Positions 25,892-33,249 of a stretch of DNA of 64,000 nt are shown one piece after another (the first letter of the stretch is position 1; each line of letters opens with the position of its first letter). Made by a program: the position numbers and the translations under genes. The notes under the pieces were generated by a model, which searched no databases, was not told where the DNA came from, and saw only the letters and a program-made list of their open reading frames with translations. The stretch covers positions 106,207 to 170,206 of the forward strand of contig CAVIAA010000001.1 of NCBI GenBank assembly GCA_963640685.1, read 5' to 3'. The DNA is from SFEL01 sp963640685. Its GTDB lineage: Bacteria; Bacillota; Clostridia; Christensenellales; CAG-138.

Positions 25892-26221
25892 ATGACGCAC
25901 TTAACGCTTATTCGCGACGGCTCCGGTCTCATCGGCTTTGAGGCCGAGGGACATACGGGATATGCCGACGAGGGCAGCGACATAGTTTGCAGTGCGGTAT
26001 CCGCGCTGACGCAGACCGCGGCTCTTGGCATAACGGAGCTGATAGGGATTCAGCCTGCGCTCGATATAACAGAGGCGAGTATGTATCTCATGCTCCCCGC
26101 AGATGTAACGGAGGCTGAGTGCGAAAAGGCACAGATCATTTTGGAAACTATGGCATTGGGTCTGAGATCCATTGCCGCTACCTATGGTGATTACATCAAA
26201 ATATCAGAAAGGAAGGTGTAA
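25892..26221 (+). CDS. prp: ribosomal-processing cysteine protease Prp
   Basis: Cleaves the N-terminal extension of L27 in Firmicutes, an essential step in model species. The 109-residue protein has the catalytic pair in EGHTGYADEGSDIVCSAVSAL (His near 21, Cys near 33). It lies between rplU and rpmA as expected, 3 bases after the rplU stop, and the L27 downstream has the matching cleavage motif. Confidence 0.95.
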   Translation: MTHLTLIRDGSGLIGFEAEGHTGYADEGSDIVCSAVSALTQTAALGITELIGIQPALDITEASMYLMLPADVTEAECEKAQIILETMALGLRSIAATYGDYIKISERKV

Positions 26222-26225
26222 CACG

Positions 26226-26516
26226 ATGATGAACATCAATCTGCAGCTCTTTGCTCATAAGAAGGGCGGCGGCTCCACCAAGAACGGTCGTGACTCCGAG
26301 TCCAAGCGTCTTGGTCCCAAGCGTGCTGATGGTCAGTTCGTCCTCGCCGGCAACATACTGGTTCGCCAGCGCGGCACTCACTTCCATCCCGGCGTAAATG
26401 TAGGTCTGGGCAAGGATGATACCCTCTTCGCAAAGGCAGACGGTATCGTGCGTTTCGAGACCAAGCATCTCGGCCGCAGGGAAGTCAGCGTATATGCTGA
26501 GGAAGCTGCTGAGTAA
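26226..26516 (+). CDS. rpmA: 50S ribosomal protein L27 with cleavable N-terminus
   Basis: Reaches toward the peptidyl transferase centre. The 96-residue precursor begins MMNINLQLFAHKKGGG; the LQLFA motif is the Prp recognition site, so maturation should expose HKKGGG. The rest is standard (STKNGRDSESKRLGPKRADGQFV, GNILVRQRGTHFHPG, VGLGKDDTLFA). The ATG at 26226 follows GGAAGGTG. The gene ends the operon at a terminator. Confidence 0.98.
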   Translation: MMNINLQLFAHKKGGGSTKNGRDSESKRLGPKRADGQFVLAGNILVRQRGTHFHPGVNVGLGKDDTLFAKADGIVRFETKHLGRREVSVYAEEAAE

Positions 26517-26530
26517 TAAAAGCTGATAAG

Positions 26531-26561
26531 CGGCCTCGTTCTTTTGAACGGGGTCGTTTTT
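26531..26561 (+). terminator. terminator after rpmA
   Basis: Eleven-base stem CGGCCTCGTTC/GAACGGGGTCG with two G-U pairs, loop TTTT, then TTTTT. Confidence 0.82.
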
Positions 26562-26574
26562 GCAAAGGAAGTTT

Positions 26575-27429
26575 ATGGATATCTGCCTGAGAAATGATAC
26601 AATAACCGTTTCCGGTGTGCGCTGCTTTGACCTTGCGCGCTCATGCACCTGCGGTCAGGCCTTCCGCTGGAGGGAAAAGGACGGGGGCTGGTTCGGCGTT
26701 GCGGGGAACAAGGGCGCTGACGTAAGGCAGGAAAATGACAGGCTTACCATAACGCCGGGCACGGATGGGGACATAGGCTTCTGGCTCGATTATTTTGACC
26801 TTTACAGGGATTATGCGGCAATAGAGGATAACGTAAGAAACGATGCGATACTGGCTCCCTGCCTCGATTATGCCGGTGGAATACATCTATTCAATCAGGA
26901 GCCGTTCGAGACGCTTATCAGCTTCATAATTTCCGCAAACAACAATATAAAGCGCATAACCGGCATAGTTGAAAGGCTGTGTGTTCTGGCCGGCGAAAAA
27001 AGGCAGGGCTATTATACCTTCCCGTCGCCGGAGATGATCGCTGGCCTTACAGTTGAGCAGCTTGAGGGTATAGGCTCCGGCTACCGTGCGCCGTACATAA
27101 AAAAGACCGCCGCTATGGTAGCGGACGGCTATGATATCGAAGCCTTGCGGAATATCGGAACGACGGAGGCCAAGAAGGAGCTTATGCGCTTTCCGGGCGT
27201 CGGGCCAAAGGTCGCGGATTGCGTGCTGCTGTTTTCGCTCGGGCATACCGACGCATTTCCTATGGATGTATGGATGAAGAGGGCGATGCGGCTTATGTAC
27301 TTTGGTGGGAGCGAGCCGCAAAAGAGCGAGCTGGAACGGCAGATAGCCGCGCTCGGCCCGAACAGCGGCATACTGCAGCAATACATATTCCACTACGCCC
27401 GCGAGAACATGCCAAAGGGCTTTAAGTAA
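26575..27429 (+). CDS. 8-oxoguanine DNA glycosylase/AP lyase (OGG1-type HhH-GPD)
   Basis: Base-excision repair enzyme of 284 residues. The N-terminal domain (CGQAFRWREKDGGWFGV) and the middle (LFNQEPFETLISFIISANNNIKRI) are OGG1-like. The helix-hairpin-helix (MRFPGVGPKVADCVLLFSL) holds the catalytic Lys, and the following FPMDVWMKRAM has the catalytic Asp. I start at ATG 26575, after AAAGGAA; a TTG upstream is possible but too close to the rpmA terminator. Converges on the PHP gene with five bases between the stops. Confidence 0.9.
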   Translation: MDICLRNDTITVSGVRCFDLARSCTCGQAFRWREKDGGWFGVAGNKGADVRQENDRLTITPGTDGDIGFWLDYFDLYRDYAAIEDNVRNDAILAPCLDYAGGIHLFNQEPFETLISFIISANNNIKRITGIVERLCVLAGEKRQGYYTFPSPEMIAGLTVEQLEGIGSGYRAPYIKKTAAMVADGYDIEALRNIGTTEAKKELMRFPGVGPKVADCVLLFSLGHTDAFPMDVWMKRAMRLMYFGGSEPQKSELERQIAALGPNSGILQQYIFHYARENMPKGFK

Positions 27430-27434
27430 TATAA

Positions 27435-28046
27435 TTACAGCGGCTTGAAGCCGGAAAGATATACGGCGCGGCACTCCTGCGTTTTGATCGCTTCGACCAG
27501 CTCCGGAACGGTTGAAAAGCTGCCGGGTATCTCAGTCGCGTAAAGGCCGACCTGAACCGTGGTGTGCGCGTCGCTCGCGCCGAACTGCTTTAGTCCGGCC
27601 TTTATGCAGGTATCCAGTGCCATGCGGTTTTCAAGCGGAGTCGTGCTGCCGTTGAGCACCTCAACGCCGGTCATCCCCTTGAGCGTGAACAGCAGGTCGC
27701 CAAGCCCGCGGCTGTTGGCGCGGTATGGGTGGGCAGAAATGCACACGCCGCCCTGCGCCGTAGCATAGTCTATAAAGTCCTGCGCCATCATGTGCGGCGC
27801 GGGGAGCTTGTCAATGCCGAAAGCCACTATATCTCCCTCACAGGAGAGATACTCAACGCCGACAAAGATCGGGAAATTCTCGTCACCGGATACCCTTTCG
27901 GCGTATTGGACGAGTCCCATCTGGTCGTGGTCGGTTATGCATATGCCGTCCAGCCCCTTGCGCTTTGCCTCGGCTACTATCTGCAGCAGGTTCATCCTGC
28001 TGTCGCCGGAAAATGTACGTTCGTGAAGGTGAGTATCTATTATCAA
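27435..28046 (-). CDS. PHP-domain metal-dependent phosphoesterase
   Basis: A 203-residue protein of the PHP superfamily with metal ligands in DTHLHERTFSGDS, ITDHDQMG, SAHPYR and GASDAHT. The start is TTG, supported by AGGAG upstream. Similar small PHP proteins (YciV/TrpH-like) hydrolyse nucleotide phosphates or act on RNA 5' ends, but this one is shorter and its substrate cannot be inferred. The PHP fold and ligands are complete, so an active enzyme is likely. Confidence 0.85.
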   Translation of the reverse strand: MIIDTHLHERTFSGDSRMNLLQIVAEAKRKGLDGICITDHDQMGLVQYAERVSGDENFPIFVGVEYLSCEGDIVAFGIDKLPAPHMMAQDFIDYATAQGGVCISAHPYRANSRGLGDLLFTLKGMTGVEVLNGSTTPLENRMALDTCIKAGLKQFGASDAHTTVQVGLYATEIPGSFSTVPELVEAIKTQECRAVYLSGFKPL

Positions 28047-28130
28047 AACCGATTCTCCTGTTTAGTAAATTAAAATGCCGATCGGCACACACATCGATTT
28101 TAACAGATGCAGCCCCATCATAGAAACATA

Positions 28131-28165
28131 AATAATCGATAATACGATGCGCGTTATCGATTATT
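28131..28165. repeat. 12-base perfect inverted repeat downstream of the alcohol dehydrogenase
   Basis: AATAATCGATAA (28131-28142) and TTATCGATTATT (28154-28165), separated by 11 bases. It is AT-rich, lies 14 bases past the stop of the dehydrogenase on the minus strand, and has no U-tract. It could be an operator for the downstream PHP gene or an mRNA 3' end; the arms look more like protein-binding half-sites than a terminator. Confidence 0.6.
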
Positions 28166-28179
28166 CAAATTAGTTATTA

Positions 28180-29298
28180 TCAATAGCAGGCTCTGAACAG
28201 CTCCTCGACGCTTTTCTGTGTGTCCTTCGGGATGATCTGCCTGACCTCGGGGCATTGGGCTACCCTTCCTGCAAGGCGGGGCAGCTTTTTTAAGAATGTG
28301 TCCTTGTCCCGCTCCAGCTCGCAGAGCTTGAGCGGCATGCCGAGTATATCCCCATATTGCTCAACAAGAGAAGCAAGGGCTGCCGGGGTGCTCTCCTTGA
28401 GCCCGATTTCACCTGCAATGCTGCCGTAGCCCTCGGCATATTTACCGGAGGAACGGCGTATTACAAGGGGAAGGTATACCGAGCACAGGGCGCCGAGCGA
28501 GGCTTTGCCGAAAAGCCCCATTGAGCCATGCGCCATTGCGGAGCAAAGACCGGGCATAGAATTGTAATGGGCTATGCCGCTGAGTATCTGGGCGTTGAGC
28601 AGCGCCTCTGCGGGGTATGGCAGGCAGGAGAAGGCGACAGAGCTGCCGAGCAGCGTTCGCAGTGCCTGAACCGCGAAGGGTCTGCTGAACAGGCTGCCCG
28701 AAGGGGAAACGGCGGCTTCTATTGAAAGCGCGATGGTTGAAAGTACCGTATCTCCTGTGGGCAGCTTTGGCAGCTCTTTTATCAGAGCGGGGTCTATTAT
28801 CGTCGCGTGCGGCATCAAGCTGGGGCAATACAGCACCCGCTCCAGCTTTTCGGCCTTGTTCCAGAGGGAGGCGCATCCCGTGGCTTCGCCGCCGTTTGAG
28901 CCGAGGGTCGGTACGGCTATAAGCCGTGTGCGGCCGAGCTTGAGCGGAGGCAGCTCTGCGTTCATAAGGCTGCCGGGCGTGAGGTCGGGTCGTTCGTAAA
29001 ATATGCGCATCAGCTTGGCGCAGTTCATGGCAGCGCTGCCGCCAACGGCGATGATCCAGCCCGGCTTGAACTCCATGAGCGCCTTTGCTCCGCCAAGCAC
29101 CGTTACCCCTTCAACCGGTCCCTCCGGCAGCGTGAACACCCGAATATGCATACCCGTGCGCTTTGCCTGCTTTACGGCAGCCCCGCCGGCCTGCTCACAG
29201 TCCTGAACTATCATCATGCGCTCGCCGCGAAGGCCGGCGATATGCTCAAGTGTCCCGTCGCCGTAGAGTATCCTTATGGGTATGCGAAATTCAGCCAT
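28180..29298 (-). CDS. iron-containing alcohol dehydrogenase
   Basis: Fe-ADH superfamily oxidoreductase of 372 residues using NAD(P). Supporting segments are AVGGSAAMNCAKLM in the cofactor-binding part, VPTLGSNGGEATGCASLWN, PALIKELPKLPTGDTVLSTIALSIEA with one likely metal ligand region, and NSMPGLCSAMAHGSMGLFG with others. Usual Fe-ADH has AVGGGSxxDxAK; here the Asp is Cys and the third Gly is Ser, a notable change. I start at ATG 29298 after GGGGGAAAA; the reading frame continues far upstream but that part is antisense to deoC and has no ribosome site. Natural substrate unknown. Confidence 0.85.
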   Translation of the reverse strand: MAEFRIPIRILYGDGTLEHIAGLRGERMMIVQDCEQAGGAAVKQAKRTGMHIRVFTLPEGPVEGVTVLGGAKALMEFKPGWIIAVGGSAAMNCAKLMRIFYERPDLTPGSLMNAELPPLKLGRTRLIAVPTLGSNGGEATGCASLWNKAEKLERVLYCPSLMPHATIIDPALIKELPKLPTGDTVLSTIALSIEAAVSPSGSLFSRPFAVQALRTLLGSSVAFSCLPYPAEALLNAQILSGIAHYNSMPGLCSAMAHGSMGLFGKASLGALCSVYLPLVIRRSSGKYAEGYGSIAGEIGLKESTPAALASLVEQYGDILGMPLKLCELERDKDTFLKKLPRLAGRVAQCPEVRQIIPKDTQKSVEELFRACY

Positions 29299-29402
29299 TG
29301 CGTTTTCCCCCGGTAGAGTTATTCCGATATAGCTTGCCGCATTTTTGTGCAAATAATGCATTCTGCCGTCATAGAGCTTGCGAAAAGGGAAAATGGATTG
29401 TA

Positions 29403-29411
29403 TGCTATAAT
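29403..29411 (+). promoter_or_regulatory. extended -10 promoter before deoC
   Basis: TGCTATAAT: TATAAT at 29406-29411 with upstream TG. The -35 region is poor. Confidence 0.5.
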
Positions 29412-29446
29412 AAAATGCGAGGATTACCGAAAGGAACAGAAAAATA

Positions 29447-30091
29447 ATGAAGCTGAACAAATACATCGACCACACCCTGCTGAAGGCAGACGCAACAACG
29501 GAGCAGATAAAGAAAATATGCGACGAGGCAAAGCAATACGATTTTGCGAGCGTGTGCGTAAACTCCTGCCATGCGGAACATGTTGCGCAGCAGCTTAAGG
29601 GCAGCGGCGTAGCGACCTGCTGCGTCGTGGGCTTCCCTCTCGGCGCAATGCTTACCGAGGCCAAAGCATACGAAGCAAAGCTTGCAGTTGAAAAGGGCGC
29701 AAATGAAATAGACATGGTGATAAACATCGGGGCGGCCAAGGAGGGAAACTGGGAGATGGTGGAAAAGGACATAAAAGCGGTCGCCGATGCCTGCCATCCC
29801 AATGCGCTGCTCAAGGTCATAATAGAGACCTGCCTGCTTACCGAGAACGAAAAGCGTGAAGCCTGCCGCTGCGCCGTAAGAGCCGGCGCAGACTATGTAA
29901 AGACCAGCACCGGATTTTCTACTGCCGGAGCAAACCGGCACGATGTAGCCCTGATGAGGGAGACGGTAGGACCGAATATAGGCGTAAAGGCCGCCGGCGG
30001 CGTGCGCACCCGCGAGGATGCCGAAAGCATGATAAGTGCCGGCGCAACGAGGCTTGGAACGAGCTCCGGCGTGAAGCTCATGGCAGAATAA
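29447..30091 (+). CDS. deoC: deoxyribose-phosphate aldolase
   Basis: Splits 2-deoxyribose 5-phosphate into glyceraldehyde 3-phosphate and acetaldehyde in deoxynucleoside breakdown. 214 residues, class I aldolase barrel. KLNKYIDHTLLKADAT, VVGFPLGA, EIDMVINIGAAKEG, KVIIETCLL with the Schiff-base-region residues, and ADYVKTSTGFSTAGA with the catalytic Lys are all intact. Neighbouring Fe-ADH could in principle reduce the acetaldehyde product, but the genes are divergent. Confidence 0.97.
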   Translation: MKLNKYIDHTLLKADATTEQIKKICDEAKQYDFASVCVNSCHAEHVAQQLKGSGVATCCVVGFPLGAMLTEAKAYEAKLAVEKGANEIDMVINIGAAKEGNWEMVEKDIKAVADACHPNALLKVIIETCLLTENEKREACRCAVRAGADYVKTSTGFSTAGANRHDVALMRETVGPNIGVKAAGGVRTREDAESMISAGATRLGTSSGVKLMAE

Positions 30092-30105
30092 CAGTATAAA
30101 CTTGG

Positions 30106-30130
30106 GGACGGAGGCTTCCGTCCTTTTTTT
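30106..30130 (+). terminator. terminator after deoC
   Basis: Stem GGACGGA/TCCGTCC, loop GGCT, followed by seven T. Confidence 0.92.
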
Positions 30131-30188
30131 GTTTTTGGCGCTTTTGGCAAAATAAGTGAATATGCGCCAAGAGCAGTGGGAATAACTT

Positions 30189-30215
30189 AAAGGTTGCGAA
30201 ATTTGCACAGAGAAT
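30189..30215 (+). promoter_or_regulatory. candidate sigma-H promoter of the spoIIA operon
   Basis: AAAGGTTGC (30189-30197), 11 bases, AGAGAAT (30209-30215). The -10 fits the sigma-H pattern RNNGAAT and the -35 keeps the AGG core but not the flanking A/T bases. spoIIA is a sigma-H and Spo0A target in model species. Confidence 0.5.
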
Positions 30216-30276
30216 AACAGTATAGTGAGCCGGAGGCGGCAGCCTCTGAGCTAAAAGCAGCCGACAGGAGGTAACC

Positions 30277-30579
30277 ATGAAGCTGGATAAGAACAAAAGA
30301 GGAAAGGAGCTCCGCGTGACGCTATCCGGGGAGCTCGATCACCACAACGCGGCGGTGATACGGGAGGATATAGACCGCGAGCTCGACAGCGGCGTAAAGC
30401 TGCTCACGCTGGATATGAGCGGTGTAACGTTTATGGACAGCTCCGGCATAGGGATCGTGCTGGGCAGGTACCGGCGCATGAGCGAAGGGGGAGGAAGGCT
30501 TAGGATAAGCGGAATGAGCATATATGCCGAAAAGATACTTAGAATGGCCGGTGTATTGGCACTACTGGAAAGAAAATAA
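30277..30579 (+). CDS. spoIIAA: anti-sigma-F factor antagonist SpoIIAA
   Basis: STAS-domain protein of 100 residues. The regulatory serine phosphorylated by SpoIIAB lies in MDSSGIGIVLGRY (second Ser). Unphosphorylated SpoIIAA releases sigma-F in the forespore. Starts after ACAGGAGGTAACC. First gene of the standard three-gene operon. Confidence 0.95.
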   Translation: MKLDKNKRGKELRVTLSGELDHHNAAVIREDIDRELDSGVKLLTLDMSGVTFMDSSGIGIVLGRYRRMSEGGGRLRISGMSIYAEKILRMAGVLALLERK

Positions 30580-30598
30580 GAATTGGGGGTAGAGGACG

Positions 30599-31039
30599 AT
30601 GAACAAGAACAGCATGGAGCTCAGCTTTGACAGCAAATCGCAGAACGAATCACTTGCCCGCTCGGTTGCAGCGGCGTTTTCGGCGCAGCTTGACCCTACC
30701 ATAGCGGAGCTCACCGATATACGCACAGCGATAAGCGAGGCGGTGACCAACGCAATAGTACACGGCTATGGCAATGACCCGACAAAAAAGGTATATATGC
30801 GCTGCACGGCGGAGGATGGCCTGCTTGCCTTCGTCATAGAGGACAAAGGCAAGGGGATAGAAAACGTAGAGCTTGCAATGCAGCCGTTTTATACGACAGA
30901 GCCCGGCCTCGAGCGCTCCGGTATGGGCTTTTCTGTCATGGAGGCCTTCATGGACGGCGTAATTGTGGAATCCGAGCTGGGGCAGGGCACGCGGGTAACA
31001 TTAAAGAAGAACATTTCGGCGGTGAGGGAAGATGAATGA
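30599..31039 (+). CDS. spoIIAB: anti-sigma-F factor SpoIIAB
   Basis: GHKL-fold serine kinase and sigma-F inhibitor, 146 residues. The nucleotide-binding motifs are ISEAVTNAIVHGYGN (N box), IEDKGKGI (G1) and SGMGFSVMEAFMD (G2). It overlaps sigF by 8 bases, keeping inhibitor and sigma factor in balance. Confidence 0.96.
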   Translation: MNKNSMELSFDSKSQNESLARSVAAAFSAQLDPTIAELTDIRTAISEAVTNAIVHGYGNDPTKKVYMRCTAEDGLLAFVIEDKGKGIENVELAMQPFYTTEPGLERSGMGFSVMEAFMDGVIVESELGQGTRVTLKKNISAVREDE

Positions 31040-31793
31040 AGGGAGGATACCATCCAACCCCAGGTTTCCGTATGAGGAAACGCTAAAATATATAAGCCTC
31101 GCCCAGTCCGGCAACGAGGAGGCGATGGAGGAGCTGGTTCGCCGCAACGTGCCGCTCGTGCGCTCAATAGTTAAAAAATACCTGAATCGCGGCGCGGAAT
31201 ACGACGACCTTTACCAGATAGGCAGCATGGGGCTGGTAAAGGCGATAATGAACTTCAATGCCTCCTTTGGCGTGCGCTTCTCGACCTATGCCGTGCCCAT
31301 GATAGCGGGCGAGATAAAACGCTATTTAAGGGACGACGGCATGATAAAGGTCAGCAGGTCGCTAAAGGAACTGTCCGCAAGGGCAGTCGCTGCGCAAAGG
31401 GAGCTTGGAACCGCACTCGGCCGTGATCCCGGCATTGCGGAAATAGCTGAGCATATAGGCGAAACGCCGGAAGATGTCGCTATGGCGCTGGATGCAGCGC
31501 GCCCGTGCGTTTCGATATATGAGCCGGTATACGGCGACGACGGGGATGCGCTGGTCATGGACAGGCTTACGGCAGAGGAGGAGACGGAGGAAGCGCTTGA
31601 TAGGGTGCTTTTGGGTCAGCTTATGGGCATACTGGACGGGCGCGAGAAGCGGATACTCATAATGCGGTACTTCAGGGACAGAACGCAGAGTGAGACAGCG
31701 GCGTATCTCGGCATATCACAGGTGCAGGTATCTCGGCTGGAAAGCCGAATACTGCAGAAGCTGAGGGAAAAAGCGCAGGAGCGGGCGCAATAA
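31032..31793 (+). CDS. sigF: RNA polymerase sporulation sigma factor sigma-F
   Basis: First forespore-specific sigma factor, 253 residues. Region 2 (RRNVPLVRSIVKKYLNRGAEYDDLYQIGSMGLVKAI, FGVRFSTYAVPMIAGEIKRYLRDDGMIKVSRSL) and region 4 (TQSETAAYLGISQVQVSRLESRIL) are present. The absence of the sigma-G N-terminal signature, and linkage to spoIIAA-spoIIAB, make the assignment safe. Confidence 0.97.
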   Translation: MNEGRIPSNPRFPYEETLKYISLAQSGNEEAMEELVRRNVPLVRSIVKKYLNRGAEYDDLYQIGSMGLVKAIMNFNASFGVRFSTYAVPMIAGEIKRYLRDDGMIKVSRSLKELSARAVAAQRELGTALGRDPGIAEIAEHIGETPEDVAMALDAARPCVSIYEPVYGDDGDALVMDRLTAEEETEEALDRVLLGQLMGILDGREKRILIMRYFRDRTQSETAAYLGISQVQVSRLESRILQKLREKAQERAQ

Positions 31794-31797
31794 AAAA

Positions 31798-31818
31798 GCC
31801 GGTTTTGCCGGCCTTTTT
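31798..31818. terminator. bidirectional terminator between sigF and mtaD
   Basis: GCCGG (31798-31802) pairs with CCGGC (31808-31812), flanked by A and T tracts on both sides. Confidence 0.75.
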
Positions 31819-31821
31819 GTT

Positions 31822-33120
31822 TTAACGATAGAGGTGCTCGAGTGATTTCCTTACATCGTGGTATATCCTGTCCTTATCAATCGTAAGAAAATCGCCGTTT
31901 TCGTAGAGTATGTTGCCGTCTACCATTGTCATGCATACGTCGCTGCCCTGCGCGCTGTAACAGAGCATAGCCAACGGGTCAAACGCAGGCAGCATATGCG
32001 GCCTGTCAAAGTCAACGGCGATGATATCTGCCCTGCTGCCGACCTTGATGCAGCCGCAGTCTGTCCTGCCCTGCATCAGCGCGCCGTTTCGGGTAGCCAT
32101 TTTTATCGTGCCCGCAGGCTTCATTATCGTAGGATCCTGGTTAAAGCCATTGTGCACGATGGAGCAAAGGTGCAGCTCCTCCAGCATATTCAGGTTATTG
32201 TTGCTGGCGGCTCCGTCTGTGCCTAGACCCACGCAAAGCCCCATATCCAGCATCTTCTGAACCCTTGCAAAGCCGCTGCCGAGCTTCAGGTTACTGGTTG
32301 GGCAGTGAACGGGAGAAACGCCCTTGGCCTTGAGCAGCTCGAGGTCGCTGTCCGTTGCCCATACACAGTGGGCGGCAATTGTCGGGCTGTCGAAGGTGCC
32401 GAGGCTGTCAAACCACTCCGCCGGGGTCTTGCCGTATTTTTCTATGCAGCTCTCATGCTCCGCCATGGTCTCGGAAAGGTGAATGTGCATTATTGCACCC
32501 AGCTCGCGGCATTTTTCGCTGTGCTGCCGCGCAATTGCTTCAAGGCATGTATATTCTGCATGTACGGACAGGTCAATCTTCAGCTTGCCGTCCCCGGCGC
32601 CGTTATAGCCGTTATAAAGGTCAAGCGCTTCTCTTGTGCGGTAGCTGTCCTCATATTTTTCGCTCGGGTCGAAGGCAGAAATGCCGCGGCAGAGGTTCGC
32701 CTTCATGCCGGAGCTCAATACGCACTCGGCTGTGGTATCGGAAAAGTAGTACATATCCGAAAAGCTGACCGTGCCGGTGGAAAGCATTTCAAGTATCGCA
32801 AGCTCGGTGCCGGCCTTTGCGTCGGCGGCTCTAAGCCTGTCTTCCGTCGGGAACATATTGTCATACAGCCATTCCTTGAGCGGCAGGTCGCTGCCGATGC
32901 CGCGCAGCAGCGTCATTACAGCGTGGTTGTGGGTGTTCACAAGGCCGGGGTAAAGTACCTTGCCGGACATATCCTTTACGACGTCGTATTTTTCAGCCGG
33001 TGCAGCCTCGCCTATGTAGCTTATAACGGCACCGTCAACGCCGCAGAAGCCGTTTTTTATAACCTTAAAGCCGTCATCGTCCGATGCAACTATGTCGCAG
33101 TTCTTAAAGAGAGTTTTCAT
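31822..33120 (-). CDS. mtaD: 5-methylthioadenosine/S-adenosylhomocysteine deaminase
   Basis: Amidohydrolase of 432 residues that deaminates the adenine of S-adenosylhomocysteine and/or methylthioadenosine. Metal and active-site motifs: NTHNHAVMTLLRGI, DLPLKEWLYDNMFP, MHIHLSETMAEHE, IAAHCVW and GLGTDGAASNNNLNMLEE, all characteristic of the MtaD/SsnA branch. It is divergent from ahcY with overlapping promoter elements, so both sit at the same metabolite. Other deaminases (cytosine, guanine) lack this exact LPLKEWL segment. Confidence 0.92.
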   Translation of the reverse strand: MKTLFKNCDIVASDDDGFKVIKNGFCGVDGAVISYIGEAAPAEKYDVVKDMSGKVLYPGLVNTHNHAVMTLLRGIGSDLPLKEWLYDNMFPTEDRLRAADAKAGTELAILEMLSTGTVSFSDMYYFSDTTAECVLSSGMKANLCRGISAFDPSEKYEDSYRTREALDLYNGYNGAGDGKLKIDLSVHAEYTCLEAIARQHSEKCRELGAIMHIHLSETMAEHESCIEKYGKTPAEWFDSLGTFDSPTIAAHCVWATDSDLELLKAKGVSPVHCPTSNLKLGSGFARVQKMLDMGLCVGLGTDGAASNNNLNMLEELHLCSIVHNGFNQDPTIMKPAGTIKMATRNGALMQGRTDCGCIKVGSRADIIAVDFDRPHMLPAFDPLAMLCYSAQGSDVCMTMVDGNILYENGDFLTIDKDRIYHDVRKSLEHLYR

Positions 33121-33156
33121 ATCGCGTATATATGCTCCTTAAAGGGTTATACGCTC

Positions 33157-33207
33157 ATTATAACAGAAAACCGCCCGGTTGACACTATATGGCGGCGCTG
33201 ATAGAAT
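33157..33207. promoter_or_regulatory. overlapping divergent promoters of mtaD and ahcY
   Basis: Plus strand: TTGACA (33179-33184), 17 bases, TAGAAT (33202-33207) for ahcY. Minus strand: TGTCAA (complement of 33179-33184), 16 bases, TATAAT (complement of 33157-33162) for mtaD. The same six bases would serve as -35 for both directions, so the two polymerases should compete. The minus -35 is weak. Confidence 0.65.
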
Positions 33208-33249
33208 TAAACTGGCAGATACAAAAACACAGCATAAAGAGGTAGCAGA

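Noticed and set aside
29299..29820. N-terminal extension of the iron alcohol dehydrogenase frame
   Set aside because: The extra 174 codons overlap deoC on the other strand and have no ribosome site, whereas ATG 29298 follows GGGGGAAAA.
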